From Polaromonas sp. CG_9.7 (GTDB lineage Bacteria > Pseudomonadota > Gammaproteobacteria > Burkholderiales > Burkholderiaceae_C): a stretch of 64,000 nt of DNA. The DNA lies in assembly GCF_015752205.1 (NCBI RefSeq), contig NZ_JADOVG010000008.1, positions 62,001 through 126,000 of the forward strand, in the 5' to 3' direction. Both the position numbers and the translations under genes were made by a program. The notes under the pieces are model-generated. The model searched no databases and was not told the origin of the DNA. It saw only the letters and a program-made list of their open reading frames with translations. This document shows positions 16,802 to 28,396 of this stretch, piece after piece; position 1 is the stretch's first letter; each line of letters opens with the position of its first letter.

Positions 16802-18949
16802 TCAAGCCTTCAAAAACTCAGCCTTCCCCCCCAGCCAGCGCAGCACATGCCGCTCGGCCAGATCTGGATGCTGGTTCAGCATCAGCGGCGCCACCTCCCG
16901 CGCCCAGGCCAGCAGCAGGGCATCGGTTTCCAGATCGGCAAACCGCAGCATCGCGGCCCCCGACTGGCGCGCCCCCAGGAACTCGCCCGGCCCGCGAATT
17001 TCCAGGTCGCGCCGGGCAATTTCAAAGCCGTCACCGGTTTCGACCATTGCCTTGAGCCGCGCCCGCGCCACCTCGCCCAGCCGCGGCGCGTCGCCGGTCG
17101 AATACAGCAGCACGCAGGCCGACGCGGCCGCGCCGCGCCCGACCCGGCCGCGCAACTGGTGCAATTGCGACAGGCCAAAACGCTCGGCATGCTCGATCAC
17201 CATCAGCGACGCATTCGGCACATCGACGCCGACCTCGATCACCGTGGTGCTGACCAGTACTGCCATCACGCCGTCGGTGAACAGGCTCATCACGGCCTTT
17301 TTTTCGGCCGGCGGCATGCGCGAATGCAGCAGCCCGACCAGCACATCGGGCAGCGCCTCGCTGAGCGCCGCATGCGTCTGCGTGGCGTTGACCAGGTCCA
17401 TCGACTCGCTTTCCTCGATCAGCGGACAGACCCAGTAGATTTGCCGGCCTTCGGCAATCTGCGCCTGGATGCGCGCCACGACCTCGTCACGCCGGGCCTC
17501 GTTGACCACCTTGGTGACGATGGGCGTGCGGCCGGGCGGCAGCTCGTCGAGCGTGGACACGTCGAGGTCGGCGTAGTAACTCATCGCCAGCGTGCGTGGA
17601 ATCGGCGTGGCGGTCATCATCAACAGGTGCGGCTCTTGCCCGCCGCCCGACATCTTGCTGCGCAGGGCGAGGCGCTGGGCCACACCAAAGCGGTGCTGCT
17701 CATCGATGATGGCCAGCGCCAGGTTCTTGAACACCACCTTGTCCTGAATCACCGCATGGGTGCCGACAACCAGCCCGGCCGCGCCGCTTTCAATCAGCGC
17801 CAGCATCTGCCGGCGCTCCTTGGGTTTTTGGCTGCCGCTGAGCCGGGCGATGGTGATGCCCAAGGGTTCGAGCCAGCTGATGAGCTTGCTGAAATGCTGC
17901 TCGGCCAGGATTTCGGTCGGCGCCATCAGCGCGCACTGCCAGCCGGCGTCGATGCAGCGGGCCGCCGCGAGCGCCGCCACCACGGTCTTGCCCGAACCCA
18001 CGTCGCCCTGCAGCAGGCGATGCATGGGAATGCGCTTTTTGAGGTCGGCCTCGATCTCCAGGCCGACCCGCTGCTGCGCGCCGGTCAGGCGAAACGGCAG
18101 GCGTTCCAGCAACTGCGCCTGCAGCGTGCAGTGGGTGCCGCGCATCGCCAAGCCATTCAGGGCTGGCGCGCGCATGGCAGCCCGCACGCGCCGGGCCTGC
18201 AACTGGGAGATTTGCTGCGCCAGCAGTTCCTCGGCCTTCAGCCGCTGCCAGGCCGGATGGCTGCGGTCTTCCAGCGTCTGCAGCGCCGCATCCGGCGTGG
18301 GATGATGCAAAAACTGTAGCGCCTCACGCAGGCTGGACAAGCGCAAAGGCATGTTTTTACTTAAAAACTCCGTGGGAATCGTTTCCTGCAGGTCGGCACG
18401 CGCCAGCCCGCCGAGCACCGCCTTGCGCAAATACACCTGCGGCAACCCGGCCGAGGTCGGGTACACGGGTGTCAGCGCACCCGGCAGTTCGCCACCGGCC
18501 AGCTTGAAGTGCGGATGCATCATCTCGCGGCCCAGAAAGCCGCCACGCAGCTCGCCCCGCACCCGCACCCGGGCGCCTACGCTGAGCGTTTTCTGGTGCG
18601 ATGGATAAAAATTGAGAAAGCGCAGCACGCAGGTGTCGCTGCCGTCATCGACCGTGACCAGCAACTGCCGACGCGAGCGGATCAATATTTCGCTGTGCAC
18701 GACCTCGCCTTCAAACTGCACCACTTCGCCGTCACGGGCATCCACAAGTCGCACGATGCGGGTTTCGTCCTCGTAGCGCAGCGGCAGGTGCAGGGCCAGG
18801 TCGATGTCGCGGCGCAGGCCGAGCTTGTCCAGGGCTTTTTGCGCTGGCGACTTGGCTTGCACTTTGGCGGCAGGCCGGCCCGCCGCAGCGGCCGCAAGCA
18901 CAGCGGTTTTCGGGGCCTTTTCAGGGGCGGGAGCAGCCGGTTGCGTCAT
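16802..18949 (-). CDS. recG: ATP-dependent DNA helicase RecG
   Basis: RecG remodels stalled replication forks and Holliday junctions. The 715-residue product has an N-terminal wedge/OB region (about residues 50-170), Walker A GDVGSGKT (315-322), the DEQH box (416-419), motif [14 protein letters not shown] and motif [11 protein letters not shown]. The N-terminus has an Ala/Lys-rich extension (first 35 residues) that looks disordered. It is divergent from queA with only 17 bp between the start codons, so the promoter for each must lie partly in the other gene. Confidence 0.96.
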   Translation of the reverse strand: MTQPAAPAPEKAPKTAVLAAAAAGRPAAKVQAKSPAQKALDKLGLRRDIDLALHLPLRYEDETRIVRLVDARDGEVVQFEGEVVHSEILIRSRRQLLVTVDDGSDTCVLRFLNFYPSHQKTLSVGARVRVRGELRGGFLGREMMHPHFKLAGGELPGALTPVYPTSAGLPQVYLRKAVLGGLARADLQETIPTEFLSKNMPLRLSSLREALQFLHHPTPDAALQTLEDRSHPAWQRLKAEELLAQQISQLQARRVRAAMRAPALNGLAMRGTHCTLQAQLLERLPFRLTGAQQRVGLEIEADLKKRIPMHRLLQGDVGSGKTVVAALAAARCIDAGWQCALMAPTEILAEQHFSKLISWLEPLGITIARLSGSQKPKERRQMLALIESGAAGLVVGTHAVIQDKVVFKNLALAIIDEQHRFGVAQRLALRSKMSGGGQEPHLLMMTATPIPRTLAMSYYADLDVSTLDELPPGRTPIVTKVVNEARRDEVVARIQAQIAEGRQIYWVCPLIEESESMDLVNATQTHAALSEALPDVLVGLLHSRMPPAEKKAVMSLFTDGVMAVLVSTTVIEVGVDVPNASLMVIEHAERFGLSQLHQLRGRVGRGAAASACVLLYSTGDAPRLGEVARARLKAMVETGDGFEIARRDLEIRGPGEFLGARQSGAAMLRFADLETDALLLAWAREVAPLMLNQHPDLAERHVLRWLGGKAEFLKA

Positions 18950-18966
18950 GGGACAATTGTGCCTCC

Positions 18967-20052
18967 ATGAAGAAGAATTTCAGCCTCAGTGACTTTGATT
19001 TCACACTCCCCGACGAATTAATTGCCCAGCACCCGGCTGCCGAGCGCAGCGCGTCGCGCCTGCTCGACGGCCGGGGCGGCACTGTCGCCGACCGCCGCTT
19101 TGCCGACCTGCCCGGGTTGCTGCTGCCTGGCGACCTGCTGGTGTTCAACGACACCAAGGTGGTCAAGGCGCGGCTGTTCGGACAAAAGGCCAGTGGCGGC
19201 AAGCTGGAACTGCTGATCGAGCGGGTGCTCTCGCCCCATTCTGACGCCGGCCATGAGGTGGCGGCGCACATGAAGGTCAGCAAAAAGCCCCTGCCCGGCG
19301 CGGTGCTGCAGATGGATGGCGGCTTCACCGCGACGCTGCTGGGCCGCTGGCCCGAGGCGCACGGGCCGCTGTACCGTTTGCGGTTCAGCAGCGACCCGTA
19401 TGCGCTGATGGCGCAATTCGGTCATGTGCCGCTGCCGCCCTACATCACCCACACCGATTCGGCGGATGACGAGCAGCGTTACCAGACCGTCTTTGCCAAA
19501 AACCCTGGCGCCGTGGCCGCGCCGACCGCTGCGCTGCATTTCGATGAGGCCATGCTGGAAAAGCTGGAGGCGCGCGGCATTGCCCGCGCCAGCGTCACGC
19601 TGCATGTCGGTGCGGGTACCTTCCAGCCGGTCAAGGCCGAGCAGATCGCGGACCACGTCATGCACTTCGAACGCTTCGAGGTGCCGCAGGCTACGCACGA
19701 GGCGATTGCCGCCTGCAAGGCGCGTGGCGGACGCGTGGTGGCGGTGGGCACGACGACGGTGCGGGCGCTCGAATCCGCCGCCAGGTTCGGCCCGGATTGC
19801 GACGACACCAATATCTTCATCACGCCGGGTTTCGAGTTCCAGGTCGTCGATGTGCTGCTGACCAACTTCCACCTGCCCAAAAGCACCTTGATGATGCTGG
19901 TCAGCGCGTTTTCGGGTTATGAACACATCATGGGGCTGTACCGGCATGCAATCGAACAGCGCTACCGCTTCTTCAGCTATGGCGACGCCATGCTGCTGGA
20001 GCGTACTCCCTGCAACACCTACGATATCGACTCCTTGTCCGTTGTACGATAA
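18967..20052 (+). CDS. queA: S-adenosylmethionine:tRNA ribosyltransferase-isomerase
   Basis: QueA transfers the ribosyl moiety of SAM to 7-aminomethyl-7-deazaguanine in tRNA, making epoxyqueuosine. The 361-residue protein starts [20 protein letters not shown] and has family motifs [31 protein letters not shown] and [11 protein letters not shown]. The length is close to E. coli QueA (356). It normally neighbours tgt, which acts earlier in the same pathway. Here a toxin-antitoxin pair sits between the two. Confidence 0.96.
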   Translation: MKKNFSLSDFDFTLPDELIAQHPAAERSASRLLDGRGGTVADRRFADLPGLLLPGDLLVFNDTKVVKARLFGQKASGGKLELLIERVLSPHSDAGHEVAAHMKVSKKPLPGAVLQMDGGFTATLLGRWPEAHGPLYRLRFSSDPYALMAQFGHVPLPPYITHTDSADDEQRYQTVFAKNPGAVAAPTAALHFDEAMLEKLEARGIARASVTLHVGAGTFQPVKAEQIADHVMHFERFEVPQATHEAIAACKARGGRVVAVGTTTVRALESAARFGPDCDDTNIFITPGFEFQVVDVLLTNFHLPKSTLMMLVSAFSGYEHIMGLYRHAIEQRYRFFSYGDAMLLERTPCNTYDIDSLSVVR

Positions 20053-20062
20053 AATCATCGAT

Positions 20063-20278
20063 ATGCAAAACCAGACCGTCATTGTCTCGCCCAAGTACCA
20101 AGTTGTCATTCCGCGTGAAATCCGTGAAGCCGGCGGCATCAAGCCCGGCACCCGCATGAGCGTGTTCGAGGTTAATGGTGTGATCCAACTGGTGCCGGTC
20201 AAGTCGGCCTCGGACTGCCGGGGCCTGCTGTCTGGCCTGTCCAGCACCGACGTGCCCACCGAACCCGAGCGGTTCTGA
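20063..20278 (+). CDS. AbrB/MazE-type antitoxin of a VapBC module
   Basis: This 71-residue protein has a SpoVT-AbrB swapped-hairpin DNA-binding fold: TVIVSPKYQVVIPREIREAG then IKPGTRMSVFEVNGVIQLVP. The C-terminal tail (GLLSGLSSTDVPTEPERF) is the likely toxin-binding part. The ATG at 20063 was chosen because upstream codons are the queA overlap in another frame. It ends 5 bp before the toxin gene, the usual antitoxin-first order. VapB antitoxins neutralise the toxin and autorepress the operon. Confidence 0.88.
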   Translation: MQNQTVIVSPKYQVVIPREIREAGGIKPGTRMSVFEVNGVIQLVPVKSASDCRGLLSGLSSTDVPTEPERF

Positions 20279-20283
20279 GCCGC

Positions 20284-21877
<1,594 letters not shown>

Positions 21878-21880
21878 ATC

Positions 21881-23233
21881 GTGAACATCGACCTGCAGCG
21901 ATTCATTGACCGCTGGGCCGGCATTCCGCTGTGCGCGGCAGTGTCTGGCGTGGATGCGCTGAAGCGCCGCTTCATGCCGGCACCGGCCACAGACCAGCCG
22001 CCGCGCGCCATCGTGGTGATTTTGCTGTCGGAAATGGGCAGTCTGGTGCTGGCCAACGACATGTTTGCGCGGCTGAAGGCGCGCTACCCTGACGCGCCGC
22101 TGCATGCGCTGCTGTTCGCCAAGAACCGCGAGATTCTCGACCTGATGCAGGTGATGGACCCGGCGAACGTGCACACGGTCGATGACCGTTCATTGACGTC
22201 ATTGCTGTCCAGCCTGTGGCAAGCCATCAAGGCATTGCGCCGCGCCAATGTCGATGTGGCGATTGACTGCGAACTGTTTTCGCGCATCAGCAGCCTGCTG
22301 TCGTATGCCAGCGGCGCGGCCGTGCGGGTGGGGTTTCACCGCCATACGCAAGAAGGTCTGTACCGGGGTTCGCACATCAACCGGCCGGTGCCCTACAACC
22401 CGTATCACCACATCAGCGCGCAGTTCCTGACGCTGGCACGGGCGGTTGACTCAACCGCCGTGCCCAAGTCCAAACTGGCCGTCGTGGCCAGCCCCAGGCC
22501 GCCGCCCCATGTGCAGCTCGATGGCGCGCTGGTCCAGGGCATTCAAACCCGGCTGGCGCAGGATTTCCCGGCGATTGCCGGCAAGCCGCTGGTGCTGGTC
22601 TATCCGGGCGGCGGCATCTTGCCGATTCGCGCCTGGCCGCTGGCGTCGTACACCGCACTGTGCGAAGGCCTGGTGGCCGACGGCTGCGCCGTGGCAGTGA
22701 TTGGCCTGAAAGACGACCAGGAACTTGCCCGGCAGCTGGTGGCCCAAGTTCGAGCCACAGCCGATATGGGTGGCGAAGGGAATGATCTAGCGCACTCCCC
22801 ATTCCAGCAAGGGCCGCGGGACTGGCTTCGCCAGACCGCAGGCGCAACGGCCCCCTCGGGGGGCAGAGAGTTACACGAAGTGAACGAACGTGGGGGCGCC
22901 ATCATCGACCTGACCGGCTACACGCGCTCAATTTCCGAATTGCTGGCGCTGTTCCATGTGGCGCGGCTGCTGGTCACCAACGACGGCGGCCCGGGCCAGT
23001 TCACCGCGCTGACGCCGATCTGGACGCTGATGCTGTTTGGCCCCGAAACGCCAGGCCTTTACGCCCCGCTCACGCCTCGCTGTTACTCCTTTTACAGCCA
23101 GTGGCCATGCTCGCCCTGCCTGACCGCTTATAACCACCGCACGTCCTACTGCGATGGCGACAACCAGTGCCTGAAGGTGATAGCACCCGCCGCCGTGCTG
23201 GCCAAGGCACGCGAATGCCTGGCGGCCCCTTGA
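21881..23233 (+). CDS. family 9 (heptosyltransferase-like) glycosyltransferase with in-frame repeat insertion
   Basis: This 450-residue protein is related to LPS heptosyltransferases. The N-terminal half has ILLSEMGSLVLANDMFARLK and the C-terminal half has the nucleotide-sugar region LVTNDGGPGQFTALTPIWTL. A GTG start lies 3 bp after the tgt stop, so it is probably co-transcribed. Residues about 305-340 (HSPFQQGPRDWLRQTAG, ATAPSGGRELHEV) are encoded by a repeated palindromic element. They interrupt the fold between a helix (LVAQVRA) and the strand IIDLTGYT. The frame stays open, so a full-length protein with a surface loop is expected. Donor and acceptor sugars are unknown. Confidence 0.85.
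   Translation: MNIDLQRFIDRWAGIPLCAAVSGVDALKRRFMPAPATDQPPRAIVVILLSEMGSLVLANDMFARLKARYPDAPLHALLFAKNREILDLMQVMDPANVHTVDDRSLTSLLSSLWQAIKALRRANVDVAIDCELFSRISSLLSYASGAAVRVGFHRHTQEGLYRGSHINRPVPYNPYHHISAQFLTLARAVDSTAVPKSKLAVVASPRPPPHVQLDGALVQGIQTRLAQDFPAIAGKPLVLVYPGGGILPIRAWPLASYTALCEGLVADGCAVAVIGLKDDQELARQLVAQVRATADMGGEGNDLAHSPFQQGPRDWLRQTAGATAPSGGRELHEVNERGGAIIDLTGYTRSISELLALFHVARLLVTNDGGPGQFTALTPIWTLMLFGPETPGLYAPLTPRCYSFYSQWPCSPCLTAYNHRTSYCDGDNQCLKVIAPAAVLAKARECLAAP
22796..22898 (+). repeat. about 100-bp palindromic element, copy 2 (inside the GT9 gene)
   Basis: This is the second copy of the element found in ubiA. It begins TCCCCATTCCAGCAAGGGCC and ends CGTGGGGGCG, with the central GCCCCCTCGGGGGGC hairpin. 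It is inserted within the GT9 coding sequence without breaking the frame. The two copies give the same reading frame and a recognisably similar peptide. Confidence 0.88.
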
Positions 23234-23246
23234 CTGGCAAAACCCG

Positions 23247-23756
23247 ATGTCACGACTCAGAACCTTCGCCGAAATGCTGGTCAGCCTGCTGCCGCCGCGT
23301 TTCCAGCTGATGCTGCGCTGGCGCTTCATCAAGTTCGGCCTGGTCGGTGGCAGCGGCACGGTCATCAACATCGTCGTGCTCTATTTGGCGCAGGAGCATT
23401 TCCTGAACGGCATTGACGACTTTCACACACGGCTGAATTACTCGATTGCGCTGGCCATCACCGTTGCCACGGTCAGCAATTTTTACTGGAACCGCCGCCT
23501 GACCTGGCGTGACCGGACGCGCAACACGTCACAGCCGGCACTGCGGCTGTTCGCCAAGTACGTGATGGCCGCGGCCCTGTCCATTCTCATCCAGTCGCTG
23601 CTGACCAAATGGCTGGCGCAGCACCTGCATTACCTGTTTGCCAACGTAATTGCCATCGTGCTGGCCAGCGTGGTCAATTTTGTTGCCAACGACAAACTGA
23701 CGTTTCGCCGGCAACGCAAGTCCACGCACCACATTGAAGTCCATGACAAGCCCTGA
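23247..23756 (+). CDS. GtrA-family membrane protein
   Basis: GtrA-like proteins are small four-helix membrane proteins thought to help move lipid-linked sugars. The 169-residue product has the family start FIKFGLVGGSGTVINIVVLY, the motif VSNFYWNRRLTWRDR and the C-terminal NFVANDKLTFRRQ. It overlaps the downstream GT39 gene by 14 bp, so the two are translationally coupled. This is the common pairing of a GtrA flippase-like protein with a membrane glycosyltransferase. The modified polymer cannot be named. Confidence 0.88.
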   Translation: MSRLRTFAEMLVSLLPPRFQLMLRWRFIKFGLVGGSGTVINIVVLYLAQEHFLNGIDDFHTRLNYSIALAITVATVSNFYWNRRLTWRDRTRNTSQPALRLFAKYVMAAALSILIQSLLTKWLAQHLHYLFANVIAIVLASVVNFVANDKLTFRRQRKSTHHIEVHDKP

Positions 23757-25551
23757 CACAACGCAAGCACCCGCAGAACGCCCGGGTTTTCCGGTCCACC
23801 GGGTGTGGATCGGCCTGGCGCTGCTGGTGGCGCTGGCCTACCTGTTCGGGCTGGGCGGCGACCATATTCCGCGCAACGGCGACGAACTGGTCTATGCCAA
23901 CATCGCGCGCCTGACCGCCGCCAGTGGCCACTGGCTGCCGCTGCAAAGCGCGTGGGACTTCATGCGCAACACCAAACCGCCATTGCTGTTCTGGCAGGCC
24001 ATGGTTGCCGGCGGCTGGGGTGACAACTGGACGCTGCTCAACCTGCGCCTGCCCAGCATCGCCTACACCTGGGGCATCACGCTGATGGTGGCGCTGCTGA
24101 CCTGGAAGACGGTTCGCAACGCCCAGAATGTGCCGGATGCAAACGCTGCCAGCACGGCTGTCACAGCCGTGCAGCGAAGCCGCCACGCGTTGACCATGGG
24201 CGCCATTGCCGCACTCGTTTACCTGTCGCTCTTCACCACCTACCGCTACGGCAGGCCCTACCTGACCAGCGCGCCCGAAACCTTCTGGCTGTTCGGCGTT
24301 TTCTTTGCCCTGGCCTGGTCGCCCGCCAGCCTGCTGGCGTCAAGCTGGAAATTTCCGCTGATTGCCGGCATCGCGGTCGGTATCGGCTGCCTGTACAAGT
24401 CCTTCGTGATGGTGGTGCCGGTCGGTTTTGGATTGGCGCTGTGCTACCAGGCGGTGGGCGCGCGTGTCATGCCTTGGCATATTTTCCGGGCCGGCATCGT
24501 CAGCGACGGCGTCAAGGTGGCGGTGATTTGCACACTCGGGCTGGGCATTTTCGGCCTGTGGTTTGCCCTCGACCCGTTGCCAGGCGAAGTGTGGCGTGAG
24601 TTTGTCGTCGGCGAGAACGCCGGCAAGATGAACGCCTCCAAGGGCTACTTCAAGAGCGCTTTCGGCGGCGGAGGGATTCTGGTGATCCTGACCGGCTATT
24701 TCTCCAACGCCCTGTTCCTGTTGCCGCTGTCGATCGGCTGCTTTGTTGCCGCTTGGCGCAGCTACCGGCAACGCCGGGGCACAGCGCAAACCATCAGCGA
24801 TGCTGAAAAAATCATGTGGCTCTGGCTGCTGGCGCTGGCGCTGGTGTTCATGCTGCCGACCCAGCGCTCGACGCGTTACCTGATTCCCGCCATGCCTGCG
24901 CTGGCCGTGGTGATGGCGCTGTACTGGCACCGCATCGGCCGCATCTGGTTCAGCCTGACGCTGGCGGTCTGCATGATCGGCCTGCTGGCGATGGGCCTGA
25001 TCGGCTACGGCGCGGTGCAGGCAACGCAAGACCCATGGATTTACTCGCCGCTGTTCTGGGTGTTCGTGTCAGGCGCGACGCTGGCCTGTCTGGCAGGCAT
25101 TTTCAAGAAGGCCTGGAGCCGCCCGCTGGTCGCACTGTCGGCCTTCAGCGTGCTGTTTGCGCTGGCCTGGGTGACAAATCCGTTCAATGGCGAACTGGGC
25201 CGTTTCAAGCCTGAAACCAACGCGCGCCTGCAGGGCCAGGCAGTACAGGTGCCGAGCAATTTCAACGGCAATTTCGAGCGCTACGAATTCATCATTCCCG
25301 GGGCGAAAATCGTCGAGTATTTCGCCGCCCAGCCGGTCGATTACGCCGATGTCGAAGGGCTGTTCAAGAACAGCCGCTACGTGCTGGTGCAGCGGCGCAT
25401 CGGGCAAAAGCCTTGCACCGCCTGCCGCATCATTGACGAGCGCTGGGATTTGCGTTCGCGCCAGGACGAAAACGACGGTTTCATGGCGGCCCTGAAGACG
25501 CCCGAAACCTATTGGTACGCCAAGGAATATCTGGTCGAGCCGCTGCCCTGA
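23743..25551 (+). CDS. family 39-type (ArnT-like) membrane glycosyltransferase
   Basis: This 602-residue integral membrane protein has about eleven hydrophobic segments. The N-terminal loop RNGDELVYANIARLTAASGH contains acidic residues at the position expected for catalysis in the PMT/ArnT class, followed by NTKPPLLFWQAMVAGG. The ATG at 23743 is preferred to a TTG at 23734. ArnT-like enzymes use polyprenyl-phosphate sugars to modify lipid A or other periplasmic acceptors. With GtrA and GT9 upstream it forms an envelope glycan set. Confidence 0.85.
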   Translation: MTSPDTTQAPAERPGFPVHRVWIGLALLVALAYLFGLGGDHIPRNGDELVYANIARLTAASGHWLPLQSAWDFMRNTKPPLLFWQAMVAGGWGDNWTLLNLRLPSIAYTWGITLMVALLTWKTVRNAQNVPDANAASTAVTAVQRSRHALTMGAIAALVYLSLFTTYRYGRPYLTSAPETFWLFGVFFALAWSPASLLASSWKFPLIAGIAVGIGCLYKSFVMVVPVGFGLALCYQAVGARVMPWHIFRAGIVSDGVKVAVICTLGLGIFGLWFALDPLPGEVWREFVVGENAGKMNASKGYFKSAFGGGGILVILTGYFSNALFLLPLSIGCFVAAWRSYRQRRGTAQTISDAEKIMWLWLLALALVFMLPTQRSTRYLIPAMPALAVVMALYWHRIGRIWFSLTLAVCMIGLLAMGLIGYGAVQATQDPWIYSPLFWVFVSGATLACLAGIFKKAWSRPLVALSAFSVLFALAWVTNPFNGELGRFKPETNARLQGQAVQVPSNFNGNFERYEFIIPGAKIVEYFAAQPVDYADVEGLFKNSRYVLVQRRIGQKPCTACRIIDERWDLRSRQDENDGFMAALKTPETYWYAKEYLVEPLP

Positions 25552-25616
25552 GGCTTTGCAGCTGCAACTATCACCGTTCATCACCACATCTGTTTCCCTA
25601 CTCAAGGAGTCCAGCC

Positions 25617-26618
25617 ATGCATTACCGCCGCCTTGGAACAAGCAACCTGAAGGTGTCCGCCCTGTGCCTGGGCACGATGATGTTTGGCCAGCAAACCCCG
25701 GTTGAAGAAGCAGCGAACATCATGGCATCGGCCAAAGCGCACGGCATCAACTTCATCGACACCGCCGATGTCTACAACCACGGCCAGTCGGAACGCGAGG
25801 TCGGCCAGTGGCTCAAGGGCCAGCGCGACCACTGGGTGTTGGCCAGCAAGCTGGGCAATGCGGTGAGCGCTGCGCCAAATGAAAGCCACTATTCGCGCCG
25901 CTGGCTGATTCAGGAAACTGACGCCATCCTGGCGCGGCTGCAAACCGATTACCTCGACATTCTTTATTTGCACCGCGACTTCCATGACGAGAACCTGGAC
26001 GAAGCGGTCCGCGCGCTCGGCGACCTGATCAGTGCGGGCAAGATCCGCAGTTTTGGCCTGTCGAACTTTCGCGGCTGGCGCATTGCCGAAGTGTTTCGCC
26101 TGTGCGAGAAAGCCGGCGTGCCGCCGCCCGTCGTCTGCCAGCCGTATTACAACTTGCTCAACCGGGCGCCGGAAGTGGAAATCCTGCCGGCCTGCGGCCA
26201 TTACGGACTGGGCGTGGTGCCCTACAGCCCGCTGGCGCGCGGCGTGCTGACCGGCAAATACCCGCCCGGCCAGCCGCCCGCCGAAGGCACACGTGCGGGC
26301 AGCGGCGACAAGCGCATTATGGAAACCGAGTTCCGCGAGGAGTCGCTGGTCATAGCCCAGCAGATCAAGGTGCACTGTGAAGCCAAAGGCCTGGTCGCCG
26401 GCCAATTCGCCGCCGCCTGGGTGCTGGCAAATCCCCTCATCAGCGCGGTCATCGTCGGCCCGCGCACTTTAGCGCACCTGGAAGACGTGTACGGCGCGCT
26501 GGACCTGGTGCTGGACGCGGACGATGAGGCCCTGGTCAATTCGCTGGTGGTGCCCGGCCACTCGTCCAGCCCCGGCTACAACGACCCGGCCTATCCCTTC
26601 TTCGGCCGGCCCGTCTAG
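25617..26618 (+). CDS. aldo/keto reductase
   Basis: This NADPH-dependent oxidoreductase of the AKR superfamily has 333 residues. It begins MHYRRLGTSNLKVSALCLGT and has the catalytic tetrad D48, Y53, K78 and H119 (FIDTADVYNHGQSE, VLASKLG, ILYLHRDFHD). The start at 25617 has AAGGAG 8-13 nt upstream. It resembles the YghZ/Tas-like clade often annotated as general stress or methylglyoxal-type reductases. Substrate is unknown. It is 65 bp after the GT39 gene and is probably a separate unit. Confidence 0.93.
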   Translation: MHYRRLGTSNLKVSALCLGTMMFGQQTPVEEAANIMASAKAHGINFIDTADVYNHGQSEREVGQWLKGQRDHWVLASKLGNAVSAAPNESHYSRRWLIQETDAILARLQTDYLDILYLHRDFHDENLDEAVRALGDLISAGKIRSFGLSNFRGWRIAEVFRLCEKAGVPPPVVCQPYYNLLNRAPEVEILPACGHYGLGVVPYSPLARGVLTGKYPPGQPPAEGTRAGSGDKRIMETEFREESLVIAQQIKVHCEAKGLVAGQFAAAWVLANPLISAVIVGPRTLAHLEDVYGALDLVLDADDEALVNSLVVPGHSSSPGYNDPAYPFFGRPV

Positions 26619-26769
26619 ACGCGATTCGCTGTCTATTTTGTAGCTGCATGTACAGCCGTCACCTGCGAAAGGAGCTGTTTTTCTTAAAATTAGCTGCATG
26701 CAGCCAGGACGGCTGCAGCTTGCCCAAACCCGGGAGGGTTCAGTTTGAGCAGAAGCCGGCCTCCACGCT

Positions 26770-27333
26770 TTAACGTTGATGGTTCTCTAGATATTCAATC
26801 ACCCAGGCGGGATCACTGTCACTTGGGAAAATCGGGTAGTGAACGGCAACGATATTGCCATTTTTGGCGATGATGGTTAACCGTTTGAGCAAAGTCATTC
26901 CAGCCGCAACAAAAGTAGGCAGACTCAAGGCTTTCTGAAACTCCAAATTCACATCGCTGACCACGGGAAACGGCAGATGCAACCTTTGCGCCATTTCCTT
27001 TTGGTACTCAGTGGTTTGGACACTCAAGCCCAGCACGTCTGCCTTGAGAGCCTTTAATTCTTGATAGTGATCCCTGAACGAACAGCTTTGCGGAGTGCAG
27101 CCTCTTGCACCTGGAATTTGATCCCAACCATCCGGCAACGGAACATCGGGCTGCCCCGTCATCGGGTAGCAATAGATCACCAAAAAATCTTTGTAAGGCG
27201 CAAAGTCAATGGGCTTGCCATTGGTGGCCGCTAAGGAAAGTCCGGGCGGCAAACGCATTCCAATCAAATGGTGGGCAGCACCATCGTCTGTTGGAGCAGG
27301 CAAGCCGTCCGGGGCCCTGGTCAGGTCAACCAT
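26770..27333 (-). CDS. PrxQ/BCP-like peroxiredoxin
   Basis: This 187-residue thioredoxin-fold peroxidase has the motif IPGARGCTPQSCSFRDHY, with C79 and C84 separated by four residues as in PrxQ/BCP enzymes (peroxidatic and resolving cysteine). The loop YPMTGQPDVPLPDGWDQIPG is longer than in E. coli BCP. AAGGAG lies 6 nt before the ATG at 27333. It likely removes peroxides in the cytoplasm with thioredoxin as reductant. Downstream (26619-26769) I see only two copies of TAGCTGCATG and no gene. Confidence 0.88.
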   Translation of the reverse strand: MVDLTRAPDGLPAPTDDGAAHHLIGMRLPPGLSLAATNGKPIDFAPYKDFLVIYCYPMTGQPDVPLPDGWDQIPGARGCTPQSCSFRDHYQELKALKADVLGLSVQTTEYQKEMAQRLHLPFPVVSDVNLEFQKALSLPTFVAAGMTLLKRLTIIAKNGNIVAVHYPIFPSDSDPAWVIEYLENHQR

Positions 27334-28067
27334 GCATTTCTCCTTTTATGTCATTTTACTTGTGCAGTCATTTGGAAAGAAAATCGGCACAGCATGCAAA
27401 GCCGCACCTGCTGAAAGCCGATTCAAGTTGGACTGCAGGACCATGAATATCGCAGATCACCACTGTTGCAGTGGGCACAGCGCCGCAATGCATGGATCAA
27501 CGAAGATGACGATGACGGTGAATTCCCGTTATGGCCAACACCCGATTGACGCGCTGCAATCTTCTGGGCTATGCCAGACTGACCTGTGAAAAGATTGAAC
27601 GAGGTACTTGCAATTTGGCAGCGGCCATTGCGATGCTTGATTTCAAGCAGACAAGACCTTTTTCCTGACCGCCTGCAGGATGGGCGTCAGAGCGGTTTCA
27701 CCCTGACCGGAAAACTTGCCGTCATTTCCACGAAGGCGGAAGTCCAGGATTTTTGACCCAGGGTACGGCGCCCCAAAGGGGTGGCGGCTTTCGTTGCTGG
27801 AAATGACAAAATTTTCGCAAACAGCGCAAAAATTCTCTGACCGGCTCTTGCATTGCCGTTAAAACCTTGCGCTACCCGTCGCCGCCACCGGGCCTGCTTC
27901 TGGTGGTGCAGCTTCGCGCTGCTAGCCACTGGCGCCGCTGGCATGGCAGAACTTTGCAAATGCGCTCTTGCGGGTTGAGCAGACACCGCAGTGGTCGAAC
28001 AGGCCGATGCCGCAACGATGGCCTGCCGGCCGACCATATAGCGCACATAACCGCCTTAGCTCGGCAG
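27334..28067. other. gene-poor stretch
   Basis: No convincing complete gene is seen in these roughly 730 bp. A 43-codon open frame near 27410-27540 ends in a protein-like peptide (AWINEDDDDGEFPLWPTPD) and may be the tail of a lost gene. An 87-bp inverted-repeat element lies at 27721-27807. Confidence 0.5.
27721..27807. repeat. 87-bp element with 9-bp terminal inverted repeats
   Basis: It starts GTCATTTCC and ends GGAAATGAC, perfect 9-bp inverted ends, and has an internal CGCCCC-AAA-GGGGTG hairpin. The left end reads GTCATTTCCACGAAGGCGGA and resembles the widespread GTCATTCCCGCGAAGGCGGG family of intergenic repeats in proteobacteria. It has no coding capacity and fits a MITE/REP-like element. 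No target duplication was seen. Confidence 0.7.
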
Positions 28068-28396
28068 CTAAGGCACCAGTTCGACAGAAAAGGCAAACGG
28101 CGCAAAGGAAATGAAGCCCAGACGAACGGCCACCTGGTGCTCTGGCGCTTTTTTGGCGAACAGACAGTCGGCCACCTCCAGCAGCCTCAGCGTAAGCGCG
28201 AGCCAGTACAAAAAAACGAACGCAACTCCACCCGGCGCCAGTCGGCATTCAGCGCCTGCTCCAGCGAATCGTCGGCGTCACCATGGGCAACGTATGCGGC
28301 CTTGATGCTGTTGCGCAGCGCCGTGCTGGCGAAAACCAGCGCCCCCCACAGGCCGCGCTGCCTCCATTTTTCGGCCAATCGCAGCGTCTTGCTCAT
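28068..28396 (-). pseudogene. frameshifted small membrane-protein gene
   Basis: An ATG at 28396 with a GGAG site 7 nt upstream opens a frame MSKTLRLAEKWRQRGLWGAL that runs to VELRSFF and then hits a T7 run (plus-strand A7 at 28210-28216). Adding one base there continues the protein as LYWLALTLRLLEVADCLFAK and then VRLGFISFAPFAFSVELVP, ending at a TAG at 28068-28070. The joined product would be about 110 residues with two hydrophobic segments. As sequenced it stops after 69 residues. It may be a recent pseudogene or a homopolymer sequencing error. No family is recognised. Confidence 0.4.

Noticed and set aside
16781-18319. 512-codon open frame antisense to recG
   Set aside because: It lies wholly inside recG on the opposite strand and its peptide is a low-complexity His/Gln/Arg-rich shadow of GC-rich codons with no family resemblance.
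26641-26714. Two TAGCTGCATG copies and AGCCGTC/GACGGCT arms after the aldo/keto reductase gene
   Set aside because: Spacing is irregular and there is no T tract, so neither a terminator nor a defined repeat family could be supported.
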